A stretch of DNA of 64,000 nt from Anastatus disparis (lineage: Eukaryota > Arthropoda > Insecta > Hymenoptera > Eupelmidae), in assembly GCA_017163975.1 (NCBI GenBank), contig JAFFSR010000004.1, positions 7,874,001 through 7,938,000 on the forward strand. Reading direction: 5' to 3'. Positions 44,541 through 55,740 of the stretch are shown one piece after another. The position numbers and the translations under genes are program-made. The notes beneath the pieces were generated by a model. That model was not told the origin of the DNA. It searched no databases and was given only the letters and a program-made list of their open reading frames with translations. The number at the start of each line of letters is the position of its first letter. Within the stretch, counting starts at the first letter, position 1.

Positions 44541-45032
44541 TTATAGTATTTGCTTTGAAAGCGGGGGTGCCTTTAAAGTTGTTTTTTAATTTGTCATAAA
44601 TTATTGCAGAGCAAAAATATTTTTATTAGACCGAATTTTTAGTTTTGAAAAATTAAAATTATGATTCAATAATTAATCACTACTATATTTCAAAGTAAAA
44701 CAAGCTTTCGTCGCTGAGATTTTGAGTTCGTAGGATGAAAAAATTATAAAGGAAACTGTTTTTAAAAAGGATAAACAAAATTCAAAGAAATGTTGTTCTC
44801 GTCATATTTATTATTTAATTTTAATATATTTCTATTTTAACTACATCTTCGATCAGTTATGGATAATACAACAAGAAAGGCTAAAGAAAATATCAAATGG
44901 CTTCATGAATATGAGAAAATTCTTAATTCTTAACTACAAGACTTTAATGGTGGTATAAAATCTTATTCAGGACCTATAATTTTAATTCTGTCGTCGTTAT
45001 TCGTTATTTTATTTTATACAATTAATATGTAA
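44541..45032 (+). pseudogene. Relic of the last exons of an aminopeptidase-like copy
   Basis: Fragments match the end of exon 9 (about 44545-44630, AFKVVF), exon 10 (44690-44760) and exon 11 (44858-45032, MDNTTRKAKENIKWLHEYEK, later SYSGPIILILSSLFVILFYT). It contains in-frame stops. This is the decayed tail of a further tandem copy between B and C. Confidence 0.7.
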
Positions 45033-45461
45033 ATTTAAAATTTGTAATTTATAATTTTTCATTTTCACGAAAAAAATAGTTTTAAATATTTACTTTCAAA
45101 GTTCAAATCAATTTATATGTAATTTTCTGATAACTTTTAATTTTATGAGAAAAAGTAAGAATTTTAAATATTATTTGAACTTTCATCGTTCGGGGACTAT
45201 GAACTTATTAAATTGTTTTTAATTAACATGCATAAAATCAAAAGATATACATTGCTAAAAAAATATTTCGTTTTGACTTCAAAATTGTATTACCTTCATT
45301 GACAAAAATCTTATGTTTTCGCAATAAAAAAATTACTAATAAAGAAGAATAACTTTTTAGAGAATTCATTTCTGAAAATAATGAACATACATGATGCAAT
45401 TAATGTTTCAAATGTCATGTAAAATATGCTACTCAAAAAGGAATTCAAAGAATAAATTTTT

Positions 45462-45539
45462 CCGGGCTTATCGGAGAATCGAACTTTAATCCATTAAAGC
45501 GTGAGTCGAGTGCCTTAGCCGCTGGACTATCGCGCTCCT
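45462..45539 (-). mobile_element. tRNA-like sequence, probable SINE head or tRNA relic
   Basis: On the minus strand, GATAGTCCAGCGGCTAAGGC resembles an A-box region and AAGTTCGATTCTCC a B-box. The acceptor arms (GGAGCGC and AAGCCCGG) do not pair, so it is not a functional tRNA. It differs from the other SINE family in the window. Confidence 0.4.
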
Positions 45540-45654
45540 ATATTTTCATGCAAATAACAAAATCAGTACCTTTTGATTGTGTAAGGAATCCTTAAAATTT
45601 TTCAATACAAATATGCGTGCGCACATTTTTAATTCATACGTATATTTCTCAACT

Positions 45655-46083
45655 GTACCCCACTTCTGTTATTTTAGTTTTCTTAACAAACTATCGCGAC
45701 AGAAGTGATCAGTCGGTTGCAAGGATTGCTATAAGATAGCTCGTTAATATTTCCATTTTCAAAGATTATTTCTTTTGAGACATATGCAGTAAATAGATGT
45801 GAAAAAAGAATAAAAAGCACATTCTTAATAATTTGTGCAATTATAACGCATTGTCAAAGGAAATTAAAATACGATCAAAGTTTTTATTTGTGTTATTAAA
45901 TTATTAGAAGCGGTTTTTATTTAAGTGTTGGTATTGTTCTTCTAAATTATAGAGATTTGTTTAACTGATTATCATTGAAAAAACGTTGAGTGACAAAGGA
46001 TTTTATTCGATCAAACTTTCACGAAGATTAATATCGTTATATATTTATTAATAGATTTTAATGAGTAACTCTAAAGTTTGGAA
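45655..46083 (+). promoter_or_regulatory. Promoter and leader of aminopeptidase copy C
   Basis: A block around GAAGTGATCAGTCGGTTGC, then GCTATAAGATAGCTCGTTAA, is shared with copy D (AAAGTGGTCAGTCATCTGC, then GCTCTAAGATAGCTCGTTGA). TCAGT at 45709-45713 fits an arthropod initiator. The following 375 bp would be the leader, with TGAGTGACAAAGGATTTTAT and ATATTTATTAATAG conserved before the start codon. Confidence 0.45.
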
Positions 46084-49000
46084 ATGTTGTCTCTGTGTCT
46101 AATTATATTGTATTTAGTAATTGTGAAAGGTCAAATTGAGCTGCCGGTTGATTCAGACTCGCAGGTATGTTCTCAAAATATGAGACCTAAACGAGAAGCG
46201 GATTGTGGATTACCAGAAGATACAATAATACCGATAAACTATAATTTAGAAATAACGCCAAAATATGTTGAATATAAAGATTCACATATGATCTTCAAAG
46301 CAGAAGTTGAAATTCAGTTTATATTAGAGAAAAATGTATCGTATTTAGACTTAAATATGAGTACTTTAGAATTAGATTTTAATAATTTTGATTTAAAGAC
46401 AATCGAAGGGTCTATAACAAACATGACAATCCGGTCATATTATGAATTTATCCGTGTTGCAAAACCTAATCACACTTTTGAACGAGGATCTTACATGTTT
46501 AAGATAGCATATGATGGCTCTATACGTGATTTGTCAGATTTATTTTACGAGAATCACGGTATATTCAAAGGTTTTTATAAAAACAACAAAAACGAAAGCA
46601 CGTGTGTAATCTATTCATCGTAACTATGAAAAATATTTTCTCAAAATTATTTATTTTTTTTCATAAATTTATTTAATTCTAGAATGTTTATAAGCACGCG
46701 AACATATCCATTGCTAGCCCATACTTTATTTCCATGCTTCAATGAGCCAAAATACAAAGCAACTTTTGAGCTGAAGATTAATAATGGAGGAAAGTACAAG
46801 ATCATTTCAAATACGCCGATTATTAAACAGACTTCAAATACGACGGAATTTATGATAACTCCCTTGATGCCTCCCTTTTCATTGTCCTTTATAATTGGTG
46901 ACTTTGAAAACATATCAAACTTTGATGAGTTTGCAGTGCACGTTAGACCAGATATTGTGAAATATGCCCAATTTGGTCTTGACACTGCAATGCGTATTTT
47001 TAAAGCATACGAGAAATATTTTGATTTACTACCTAAGGAGATTTTTAAAACGTTTAGATACAAATTGGATCTCGTTGGTTTACCGGATATTCAGGGCCCA
47101 GAGAATGGCTTGGGAGTTATTACTTTTAAGTAAGATATTAATTATAAGCAATTAAATATTTACAAATTTTTATTTTCTTATAATTATTCTGTTTTCCAAA
47201 ATAGTGAAAAATATTTGATTTACGACGAAGAAAATCCTCCATTACCCGCTGAGCTTCAAGACCACGTCGAAACAATTGCTGAGGCCATCGTTCAACAATG
47301 GTTCGGAAATATTTTCAATGTCAAAGATTGGAAATACAACTGGATTAACGACGGTCTGTCAATCTTTTCTGCTCGTCACATTGTCGACAAGGTACATGAT
47401 TGTAACGATAAAAATCTACTTGAATATATTTACAAATAAGTAAACCAACTTTTTATAGATCGAAAATAAGTGGCGCTTAATGGATCAATTTGTTGTCGAC
47501 AATATACTAAACACAGTATTCAAGTATCATCACAAAGGAGAAACGCCGCTAGAAAATGCTTTTCCGATGAATAATGCAGTTTCTGTAGAAAAAGGTGCGT
47601 TATATTTAAATATGTAAAACATTTTTATTTTCTTTAATTAAATTTCATCATATGAAATTGTTAGTTTTATAAAAAAGTTTTTCTGAGAAATTTTCTTTTT
47701 TTTCGAAATGATTTTTTGTTACACAGCAACTACTTCCTAAGTAAGGTAGTGTAATAGGGTATATATTTTAGACATTGTTACCGGCATTACAGATTTCCAA
47801 ATTTTCAATCTTAATTCGAAAGTTTTCCAAAATATCTCCAATAGAAGGCTGTAATATAGAGATATTTTTAAAACTTTTGTATTAAGAATAAAAAAACTGG
47901 GAAACTCTTATGTTGATATTTTAAATTTCTTTAAATTTATATTAAAACATACATTAGTGCTTTGAGGCTTTTAATTTTCATCACTTATCATCAGTTTGAA
48001 GCAATAAAAAGAAGAGATTAAAAGAGGAGATCTATCAATTATTTAGTACTTAAATAAAATATTTTCGTTTGTCTAAGCATCACTTTTTAAAAGCATACAC
48101 ATTCTTGAAAAGTCTGACTTTTTGAAAAATAATAAAACAGTTGGATATTTTCGCTTGTTTGTATCGTATTATCATATACTTCATATATCTTTTTTGAAAG
48201 AATAAATCTTTTTATTTTTTATAAATTAATACTCCTAAGTGAAGTTATTTTTTAAAAATCTTTAATAAAAATATTTTTTTCATATATTATTCACGTTTAC
48301 AAAACTTATGTGAATTTAAAATAGATTCATTGGATTTCAATAAAATATAAATTTTTCAGCTCCAGCCACTATACGCATGATGCACCATTTTCTAACAGAG
48401 CCGGTGTTTCGCAGAGGGCTTCAGCTATATTTTACAAGAAAGTAAGAAAAAAGTTAATATATCATTTTGGTATTGTTATTCGAAAATAATAATTAGTATT
48501 ACAACTTCTCCGAAATGATTTTTTTAATACGAATCAGACATCGCTATGAAAGTTATGACAAACTTCTAATTCCTATAAATTTTCTTGGAAAATATAACAA
48601 AATGTTAAATTTTATGTGAAATTTCAATATTTAAATTTTTAATAAGTAGATCAGTATCGCATTATATTTTAAGAAATATGATTGTGTTTTTCTCACAAGG
48701 ACAGAGTCGCCGACTTTGCCGAAAGTTTGAGACATGATTTTGGATGTAGTATTATGAAAAGAACCGAAATCTTAAACTTTAACACTTAATAATTCTTGAA
48801 TTACAGACAATTCAATAAAGTTAGTAAAAAGTTATTAGACTTTCAAATGCAATATCTAGAAGTTTGAATATTTTCTTAAATAAAAGCTAAACTTGAACCC
48901 TTTCAAAATAACAGTTATAGCATCTAAATATTATTTCTTTATTTTAAATTATAGCGTTTAAATTAATAATAAAATCCTGAAGTTTGGACTAATTTTCATT

Positions 49001-51702
49001 TCTCTGTATACTAAAAAAAGTAATATTTCAATACACTCTTATTATTGTTTCAAAAGAATTTAAGCTTAGCTTTCATGTAGCAAAGCTTTAAGCTTCAAGT
49101 TATTAATGCTGTAGAACTCTAAGCGTTTAAAAATTTAGTAACTTTTTTAGTGACTTAATTTAATTGTCTGTAACTAGAATAACATTCAGTCTTCGAGTCT
49201 AAAATTTCAGTTTGCTTTATGTTTCTGCATCCAGAACCATGTCTCAAAATTTGAGCGAAATCGTCGACACAAACTCTTTACACTTTCCTGGTCAGTTGAA
49301 AATTTGAAATTTTATGTTAAAAAATACTTTTTAAATATTACTTACTTTATTCATTTGAAATAGAGTTTTTTAAAATGTTTCAAAGTCTACATAATAGACG
49401 AATTTAAATATAAATAATATTTACAAATATATATGTTTATATATATATATATATATAATATATATTTTGATTCTCATTTTAGTTATAAATAAATGAGAAA
49501 TATTGAATTTTTAAAATATTATTAAAAAATTATAATAAATAATAACATTTTTAGTAAAAAGAATCCAGTAGATTCAGACGACTTTCTGAACGCATTGCAA
49601 GATGCAGCATACGAGGCAAACATTAATATCGATCTAAAAGCTGCCATGAAAGGATGGCTTGAATATCCAGGGTATCCAGTTTTAACTGTGACCAGGGATT
49701 ACGATAAACAGACAATGGAAATCACACAAAAACGTTTTCGATTGGAAGATTTAAGTGGAGAAGAAAATAATGTTGAGAATTTATGGCAGATTCCCATTAA
49801 CTATGCGACCGCGGCCAATCCAGATTTTCATATTACAACACCTAATCAGTGGATAAACGATAGCAAGACAACGATCAATATTGGAGTTGACAAAGACAAA
49901 TGGCTTATTTTAAATAAACAAGTATCTGGTTAGTTACAATTAATAAAATCTTTGCTTTTTATTTATAAAATTAGAAAAGTATTGTTTAGACATTATTCAA
50001 ATTTAACAGGTTTTTACCGTATCAACTACGACAATGCCAATTGGGATCTTATAACCACATATCTGAAATCGGCCGATCGTGAAAAAATTCATACACTCAA
50101 CCGCGCCCAATTGCTGGACGATGCTTTAGCGTTTGTTCAACAAGACAGATTAGATCTTGATAAATTTTTAGACTTAACAACTTTTTTAACATACGAAGAT
50201 GACTACATTACTTGGTTGGCTGGATCCAAAGCGTTCGAATGGCTTGATGATAAATTATTCAATTCAGAATTCCATCCAAAATTTAAGGTACGTATTTAAA
50301 ATCACTACATAAAAATACAAGATATAAAATATTTACGAAAATACAATTTTTGCAGAAAGGCGTTGTAAAGTCCATGGAAAATTGGGCGAAATTAGTAGGC
50401 TACGAAGAAAAAGCGAAAGATGAGCATGTAATTCAAATCAGTAGAAAAGAAGTTTGGAAGCAAGTTTGTAAATATGAAAATTCGTCTTGCTTAAAGATGA
50501 TGGAAAAGAAAATAAGAAAATGGTTCGATGCTACAAGTGATGCAGAAAAGAACAAAATGTAAGTTTTAAATATTCAAAATTCTGAGTTCCGCCAAGCTTT
50601 CTTATATTGGTTCGTTCGATTGATACTCTCACTAATTACGTACTTGCTAGTTACAACGATTTGTTTTTAGAATTTCTGAGTCCCACGAGTATTTTACATA
50701 TTTTATATTTTATATTTTATATAATTTTTTATCATTAACTTCATCATTTATTTGAATTGAAATAATTTAGAAAGCCCTCACAATCAGAGATCGTGAAAAC
50801 AAATGGTTATAGACCACAAGTAGGTAGTTGGTAGAAGTATTCATATAAACAAATAAAGAGAAATACAGCAGTACTCAAAACTTCGACTAAATACATTCCT
50901 TCTACAAACGTAAATAATATTATTGAAATTTATATTAATCACATATTTTATTTTAGCATGCTGCCATATAATGAGAGTCTAATATTTTGTTATGGTTTGC
51001 GAAATACAGACTATGAGTTATGGGAAAAAACTCTTACGTTGCTAATAAATGATGTGGAAATTGGAAGAAGATACAATCTTATGAAAAACTTGGGATGCAC
51101 GAAAAATAGAACTGCTTTGAATCATTATTTAAACTTTATCTACAGTGAAGATTCACCGTTACTCGATTACGCCGAGGCCATTATTAAAGATCTTTGCTCT
51201 CAAAGCGAAGTGGCCTTTGATGTAGTTCTATCATTTGTCATGCAAAGCGAAGTTTTTGTTGACAGAATGTAAGTTCAGTTAATGTATTCATAGTCGTAAA
51301 AAATTCAAATTATAATAAAATGCTTAATCATTTCTAGATATTTTAGCGGAAGAGTGGAATCAATATATGAGATTGTTATGAAGTTAGCTGAAAAAATTAC
51401 AACGAATAGTCATTTAGAAACGGTAAACAAAGTTCAGAGCAGAAATACTATCGTTATCATATTTATTATATGTAATTTTATATTCTTCTTTTTAGCTAAA
51501 TACAACTATAATTGATTTGGATGAACGGATTAAGGATGATGCAATTGGAAGGGCTCTAAGGAATATGAAATGGCTTACAGACAATAAAGGAAAACTTGAT
51601 ACCTGGTTGACAAAATTGAATGGTGTAAAATCTTATTCAGCATCTATAATTTTAACTTTTTCGTCATTATTCATCACATTATTTTATACATTTAATAAGT
51701 AA
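46084..51702 (+). CDS. Catalytically dead M1 aminopeptidase-like protein, copy C, ~939 aa
   Basis: Eleven exons: 46084-46601, 46683-47129, 47205-47391, 47459-47594, 48360-48441, 49555-49928, 50010-50287, 50356-50558, 50957-51268, about 51348-51422 and 51496-51702. All junctions are GT-AG and in phase; the frame through the short tenth exon is the least certain. Order of parts: signal peptide (1-16), short propeptide ending in RPKR (34-37), M1 N-domain with LAHTLFPCFNEPKYKATF near 180, then the peptidase domain, the ERAP1-C-like domain (LNRAQLLDDALAF) and a hydrophobic tail (SASIILTFSSLFITLFYTF) fitting a GPI signal. GAMEN reads GPENG, HEXXH reads EAIVQ (348-352, before QWFGN), the third zinc ligand is D371 in WINDG, and the catalytic tyrosine region reads SVEKA. 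It should neither bind zinc nor cut peptides. The start is the ATG conserved in all copies; an upstream ATG is out of frame. Confidence 0.86.
48690..49293. mobile_element. Old FB1 foldback relic in intron 5 of copy C
   Basis: The left arm from AGTCGCCGACTTTGCC and the right arm ending near GCGAAATCGTCGACACA are inverted and resemble the 24479-25662 element (TTTCTGCATCCAGAA, AATTTGAGCGAAATCG). The same insertion is in intron 5 of copy D (58057-58704) but not of copy A. An (AT)n tract follows at about 49436-49466. Confidence 0.7.
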
Positions 51703-52559
51703 GTTTATAAGTTATCACTTTTCATTTTTCAAGAACAAAGATTTTCTAAAATTTTAATAACAGAATAATTTAAATGATTAGTATAATTAAAAAGAGTTAG
51801 ACTAACAACCAAAATTATTATCAATACATAAATCTATTTTAAATAATCATAAGCACCAACTAATATAATTACTATAAAATTATAATCATCAACTACTGTT
51901 TATAATTTTCATATTGTATTGTAGTAAATGATTATAATTTTATAGTAATTACAGTATCTAATTAAAGTATAAACCACTACTTATAGTTTTTTTGTTTTTT
52001 TAAATAACTACAGTTTTCATCAAAGTTTCTTTTGTATATTTTTAATCATTTTATTAATTTATAATATCTGATCTATAGTTATATGTTAATATTGTCACGA
52101 AAATTTCTGATTCTTATGATACAAAAAGTAGCAAAACAATCAATCTCTTTATTCTTGATATTTAATTTTCTAAATTTAGAAAAAATATAACTGATATGTT
52201 TATTCACTGTATTATATCTCTACGAAATATTATTATTCAAAATTGTTTTCATTTTCATTTAAATCATACTAGAAGTCATGCGGTCAATTGATAGTCTAAT
52301 AAAATTGTAAATTTTTGTCTGTTTAATTGCGTGAATGCAACTAAGTATTTTTATGGGAGTGAGTAAATCAATATAAATTCGAAACTTGTAAAAAAATTTA
52401 AGGCTCGTGTACCTGGCTCAGACATTGAATTCATTACAAAACGTTCCTTTTAAGATATTATAAAAATACCTCATAATTACCTAAGGCATCCTGAAAATTT
52501 TTTTAGTCGAGTATACATATACGTAAATTTGAATTTGTACATCTCTGTGTACCCACACT
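51703..52559. other. 3' flank of copy C with an inverted repeat at 51858-51950
   Basis: TAATTACTATAAAATTATAA pairs with TTATAATTTTATAGTAATTA (51858-51950). The same block in diverged form follows copy D at about 61270-61400. No gene is present. Confidence 0.5.
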
Positions 52560-53090
52560 CCTTATATGTTATACAGTTTGTTCAGCGAAATATCACGGCG
52601 ACTATTGTCACAATTGATTATAAAGATTGTTATAAAATATTTACTTGACATTTCAATTTCAAAAGATTATTATCATTATTTTTTGACAGACAAAGAGTGA
52701 ATAATTGTAAATAGGAATAAAAAGAAAATTATAAATAATTATTGTAATTACAGCGCTAACAGAGAATTCCAATTGAATTGTTATTGAGTCACTAGAAATT
52801 TTATAAAATATATATATTAAAAAATACACTCAATTCTAGAAAAAATGCATTTATTTTATATTATACATATTTTGACACCATTATATTTGTAACTATAGGC
52901 GCTTATAAGAAACGATAAAATTTATCAAATGCTGGTGATGATTCTGTTCACATGTTTCGATATTGTTAAGAGCGAAAATGGAGTTGCCTGTTTATTTAGA
53001 TACACATGCACGTCCTTGAATTATTAGACCTGAACTAGAAGCGAATATAAGAAAATATAGTACCACTGATAAATTATATGATGGATACAA
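52560..53090 (+). pseudogene. Relic of promoter and exon 1 of an aminopeptidase-like copy
   Basis: The upstream block (ATTATAAAGATTGTTATAAA, then AAGATTATTATCATTATTTT) parallels the promoters of B and C. From about 52930 exon 1 is still readable in pieces: MELPVYLDTHARP, then RPELEAN in place of RPKREAN, with stops and shifts. It is the 5' end of a decayed copy between C and D. Confidence 0.62.
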
Positions 53091-54837
53091 AATTTTTTAA
53101 AAATACTGATAGAATATTTATTTTTCATGGATGGGTTGTAATTCGTTTCAAATTAATAAAAATTATAACGACTTTAACTTTTGATTTAAAAAATTGACAC
53201 TCTAATAATATTATTCTAAAGAGAAACAAGCAGCAAATAAGAGGCTTTGCAATCAAACATGAATCTGAATACAATGTTGTTTCAAATTTCATGGTTTGAA
53301 TAGTTTTATGTGTCATTTACTTATTTTATAATTTTTAATTTTTTTAAGAAAAAATATAAAAAATTTAAATATTAAACTTTTATTGTTAGGTTAGTAGTAA
53401 AAATCAATTAAATTCTCCATAATATACGTGGGTATTTTATTTATTATATTAGATTACCAGCCTTGTATTAATTTTCTGAAATTAGACACAAAGATTTTTA
53501 ACAATAAAATTCCTATGAACTAGTCATTCAAAATATAAAAAGTACTTTCGTGATGCGATTCTTTTATTTGGAATGGGTTCAGTGGGTGCTTTATTATTCG
53601 CTATACTGTTAAAAATGAGATGAAATATAATGAGGTAAAGGAAAATGATTTGAAGCATCGCAGTATTAATGCAATTTGTATTCGATGTACTGGCTTAAAA
53701 TTTGCTTCCATTACATGTAAAGGAAGCAACTATGATCTTTTTTCAACAGTCGAGTACCCACTTTGCACGCAGAGTATAATATTTTATCCTTTTTTATAAC
53801 ATCTCTACTTGGACAATGCTAAAGTGGTGTATAATTTTTCGACACGAGGATTATACTGGTCAATTATAAAAAATACAACAATTTTATAAGTATCTAGATT
53901 CACATTTATAGTATTCTTCTTAAAATCTAATTCTATACGAAAATGTATTTTATTATTATTTTTTTACATAGAAAGTGCAAGGGTATAAATCTTAAATTTT
54001 CTTTTAACATCATTATTTTTTTTAACATTAAATCCTTTAAAAATCCTGCCTATTCAGTCTAATATTTGCACACGCAGTTAAGAAAACAAAATATTTGAGT
54101 ATTACGAAAAATCAAAAAGTGGTAATAATTGAACATTGGAGATAGTACTCGAAATGTTCCAGAATTACTTTGATTATTCAAGAAATTGAAGAAGAAAAAG
54201 TTAGCTTTAATAATAACAGTTTAGGAATATTATTTAATTAGTATAAATTAGACGTTATACGAAAGTCAGTATTAATATCTAAAGTTTCCTTGCGATTATC
54301 TAATAATTAAGAAAATTATATCAATACAATAAGTTATTGAACGATATAATATTTATTCCAATTATGTATATGACTAGAGTCCCTGATCTATTCGTTAAAA
54401 AACAATTTTAATATTTAATTTCATTTTAAATATGATTACATTTCATAAAATCGATGACATACAATAATTTCTTTTTTTAATAAGACTAAAATTATATACT
54501 ATAGTAGATTCATGGTATTATCAGTATCATTATGATATAGATATCATAAATTTATAGTATAATATAAGTATTTCACGGTATCGTAGTCTGTAATTATTGC
54601 GATAACTAGAAAATTCTAATTATCAACTAATTATAATATTATAACAATATTACAGAAAATAACTATAACCTTATAGTAGTGATTGTAGTTGTTAATTAAA
54701 GTATACAGCAAAGCATCACGAAAAAAAATTATTGCTGTTAGCAAGTAGGTAGTTATAATTAACAGATGGAATGTAGCAAAACTTTTTCTATAAATATAAA
54801 TAATCTTATTTAAATTTATAATAACGATATATTCATT
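53091..54837. other. Sequence between relic pieces; partly duplicated after copy D
   Basis: 53280-53680 matches 62560-62930 (CTTTCGTGATGCGATT, GGTGGGTGCTTTATTATTCG-like) and 54060-54240 matches 63150-63330 (GTAGTACTCGAAATG, CCAGAATTACTTTG). No gene is present. Confidence 0.5.
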
Positions 54838-55400
54838 TTGACGTGCCGCGAAATTATAAGGATCTAATATTCTATTATGGTATGAAAATTACAGATTTTG
54901 ATTAATAAGTTCTTTACGTTACTATTAAATATCAACGATATGCCAAAAAATTGAATATCATTAAGAACTTGGGATACTTGAGAAATTAAACTACTTTAGA
55001 ACATAATTTAGACTTTATTCCGTGATAATTCTCCATAGCTCGATTACACCAATACCACTACTAATAGTATTTGCTTTCAAAGCGATGTAGCCTTTAAAGT
55101 TGTTTTTTAGTTTGTCATAAAAAAATACAAATTATTGTGGAAAAAATATATGCTTATTTAGCCGTATTATTAGTTTTGAAAAATTAAAATTATAATTCAA
55201 TAATTAATCACTACTATATTTCAGAGTAAGACAAGCTTTCTTCGCTGAAATTTTAAATTCGTAGGGTGAAAAAATGAAATTAATTTAAAAAAGATAAACA
55301 AAGTTTCAAGCAGAAATATTGTCGCTATGATATTCATCATGTAATTTTAAAAATTTTATCTATACTCAATCTTCCGCGATCGGTTATGAATAATGCTATC
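54838..55400 (+). pseudogene. Relic of exons 9-11 of an aminopeptidase-like copy
   Basis: Matches exon 9 (54838-55165: GTGCCGCGAAATTATAAGG start, LNIIKNLGYLRN in the middle), exon 10 (55224-55310) and the start of exon 11 (55377-55400). Numerous stops are present. With 52560-53090 it marks a dead copy between C and D whose middle has been lost. Confidence 0.68.
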
Positions 55401-55414
55401 TCCCCACTTCTTTT

Positions 55415-55740
55415 ACTAATAGTTTGCTTAACGAACTATATATCACGACAAAAGTGGTCAGTCATCTGCAAAGATCGCTCTAAGATAGCTCGTTGATATT
55501 TCTATTTCGAAGGATTATAGAAATAAAAAGCATATGCTTTAATATTAATGTAATTATTATAACGCGTTCTTATTCAAAAGTGTTCGTATTGTTCTTCTAA
55601 ATTATAGAGATTTGTTTAACTGATTGTCATTGAAAAAAACGTTGAGTGACAAAGAATTTTATTCGATCAAACTTTCACGAAGATTAATATCGTTATATAT
55701 TTATTAACAGATTTTAATGAGTAACGCTAAAAGTTTGGAA
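55415..55740 (+). promoter_or_regulatory. Promoter and leader of aminopeptidase copy D
   Basis: Same blocks as in front of copy C: GTGGTCAGTC with a TCAGT initiator-like site at 55459-55463, CTAAGATAGCTCGTTGATAT, GTTGAGTGACAAAGAATTTT and ATATTTATTAACAG. The leader is about 90 bp shorter than that of C. Confidence 0.45.

Noticed and set aside
46162..46170. CAG-GTATGT inside exon 1 of copy C as an alternative donor
   Set aside because: A perfect donor match, but the coding frame continues through it and copy D has a weaker GTATAT there. Use in C cannot be judged without transcripts.
46946..47155. Overlapping plus-strand open frame in exon 2 of copy C
   Set aside because: Alternate-frame shadow; the main frame is continuous with exons on both sides and matches copy D.
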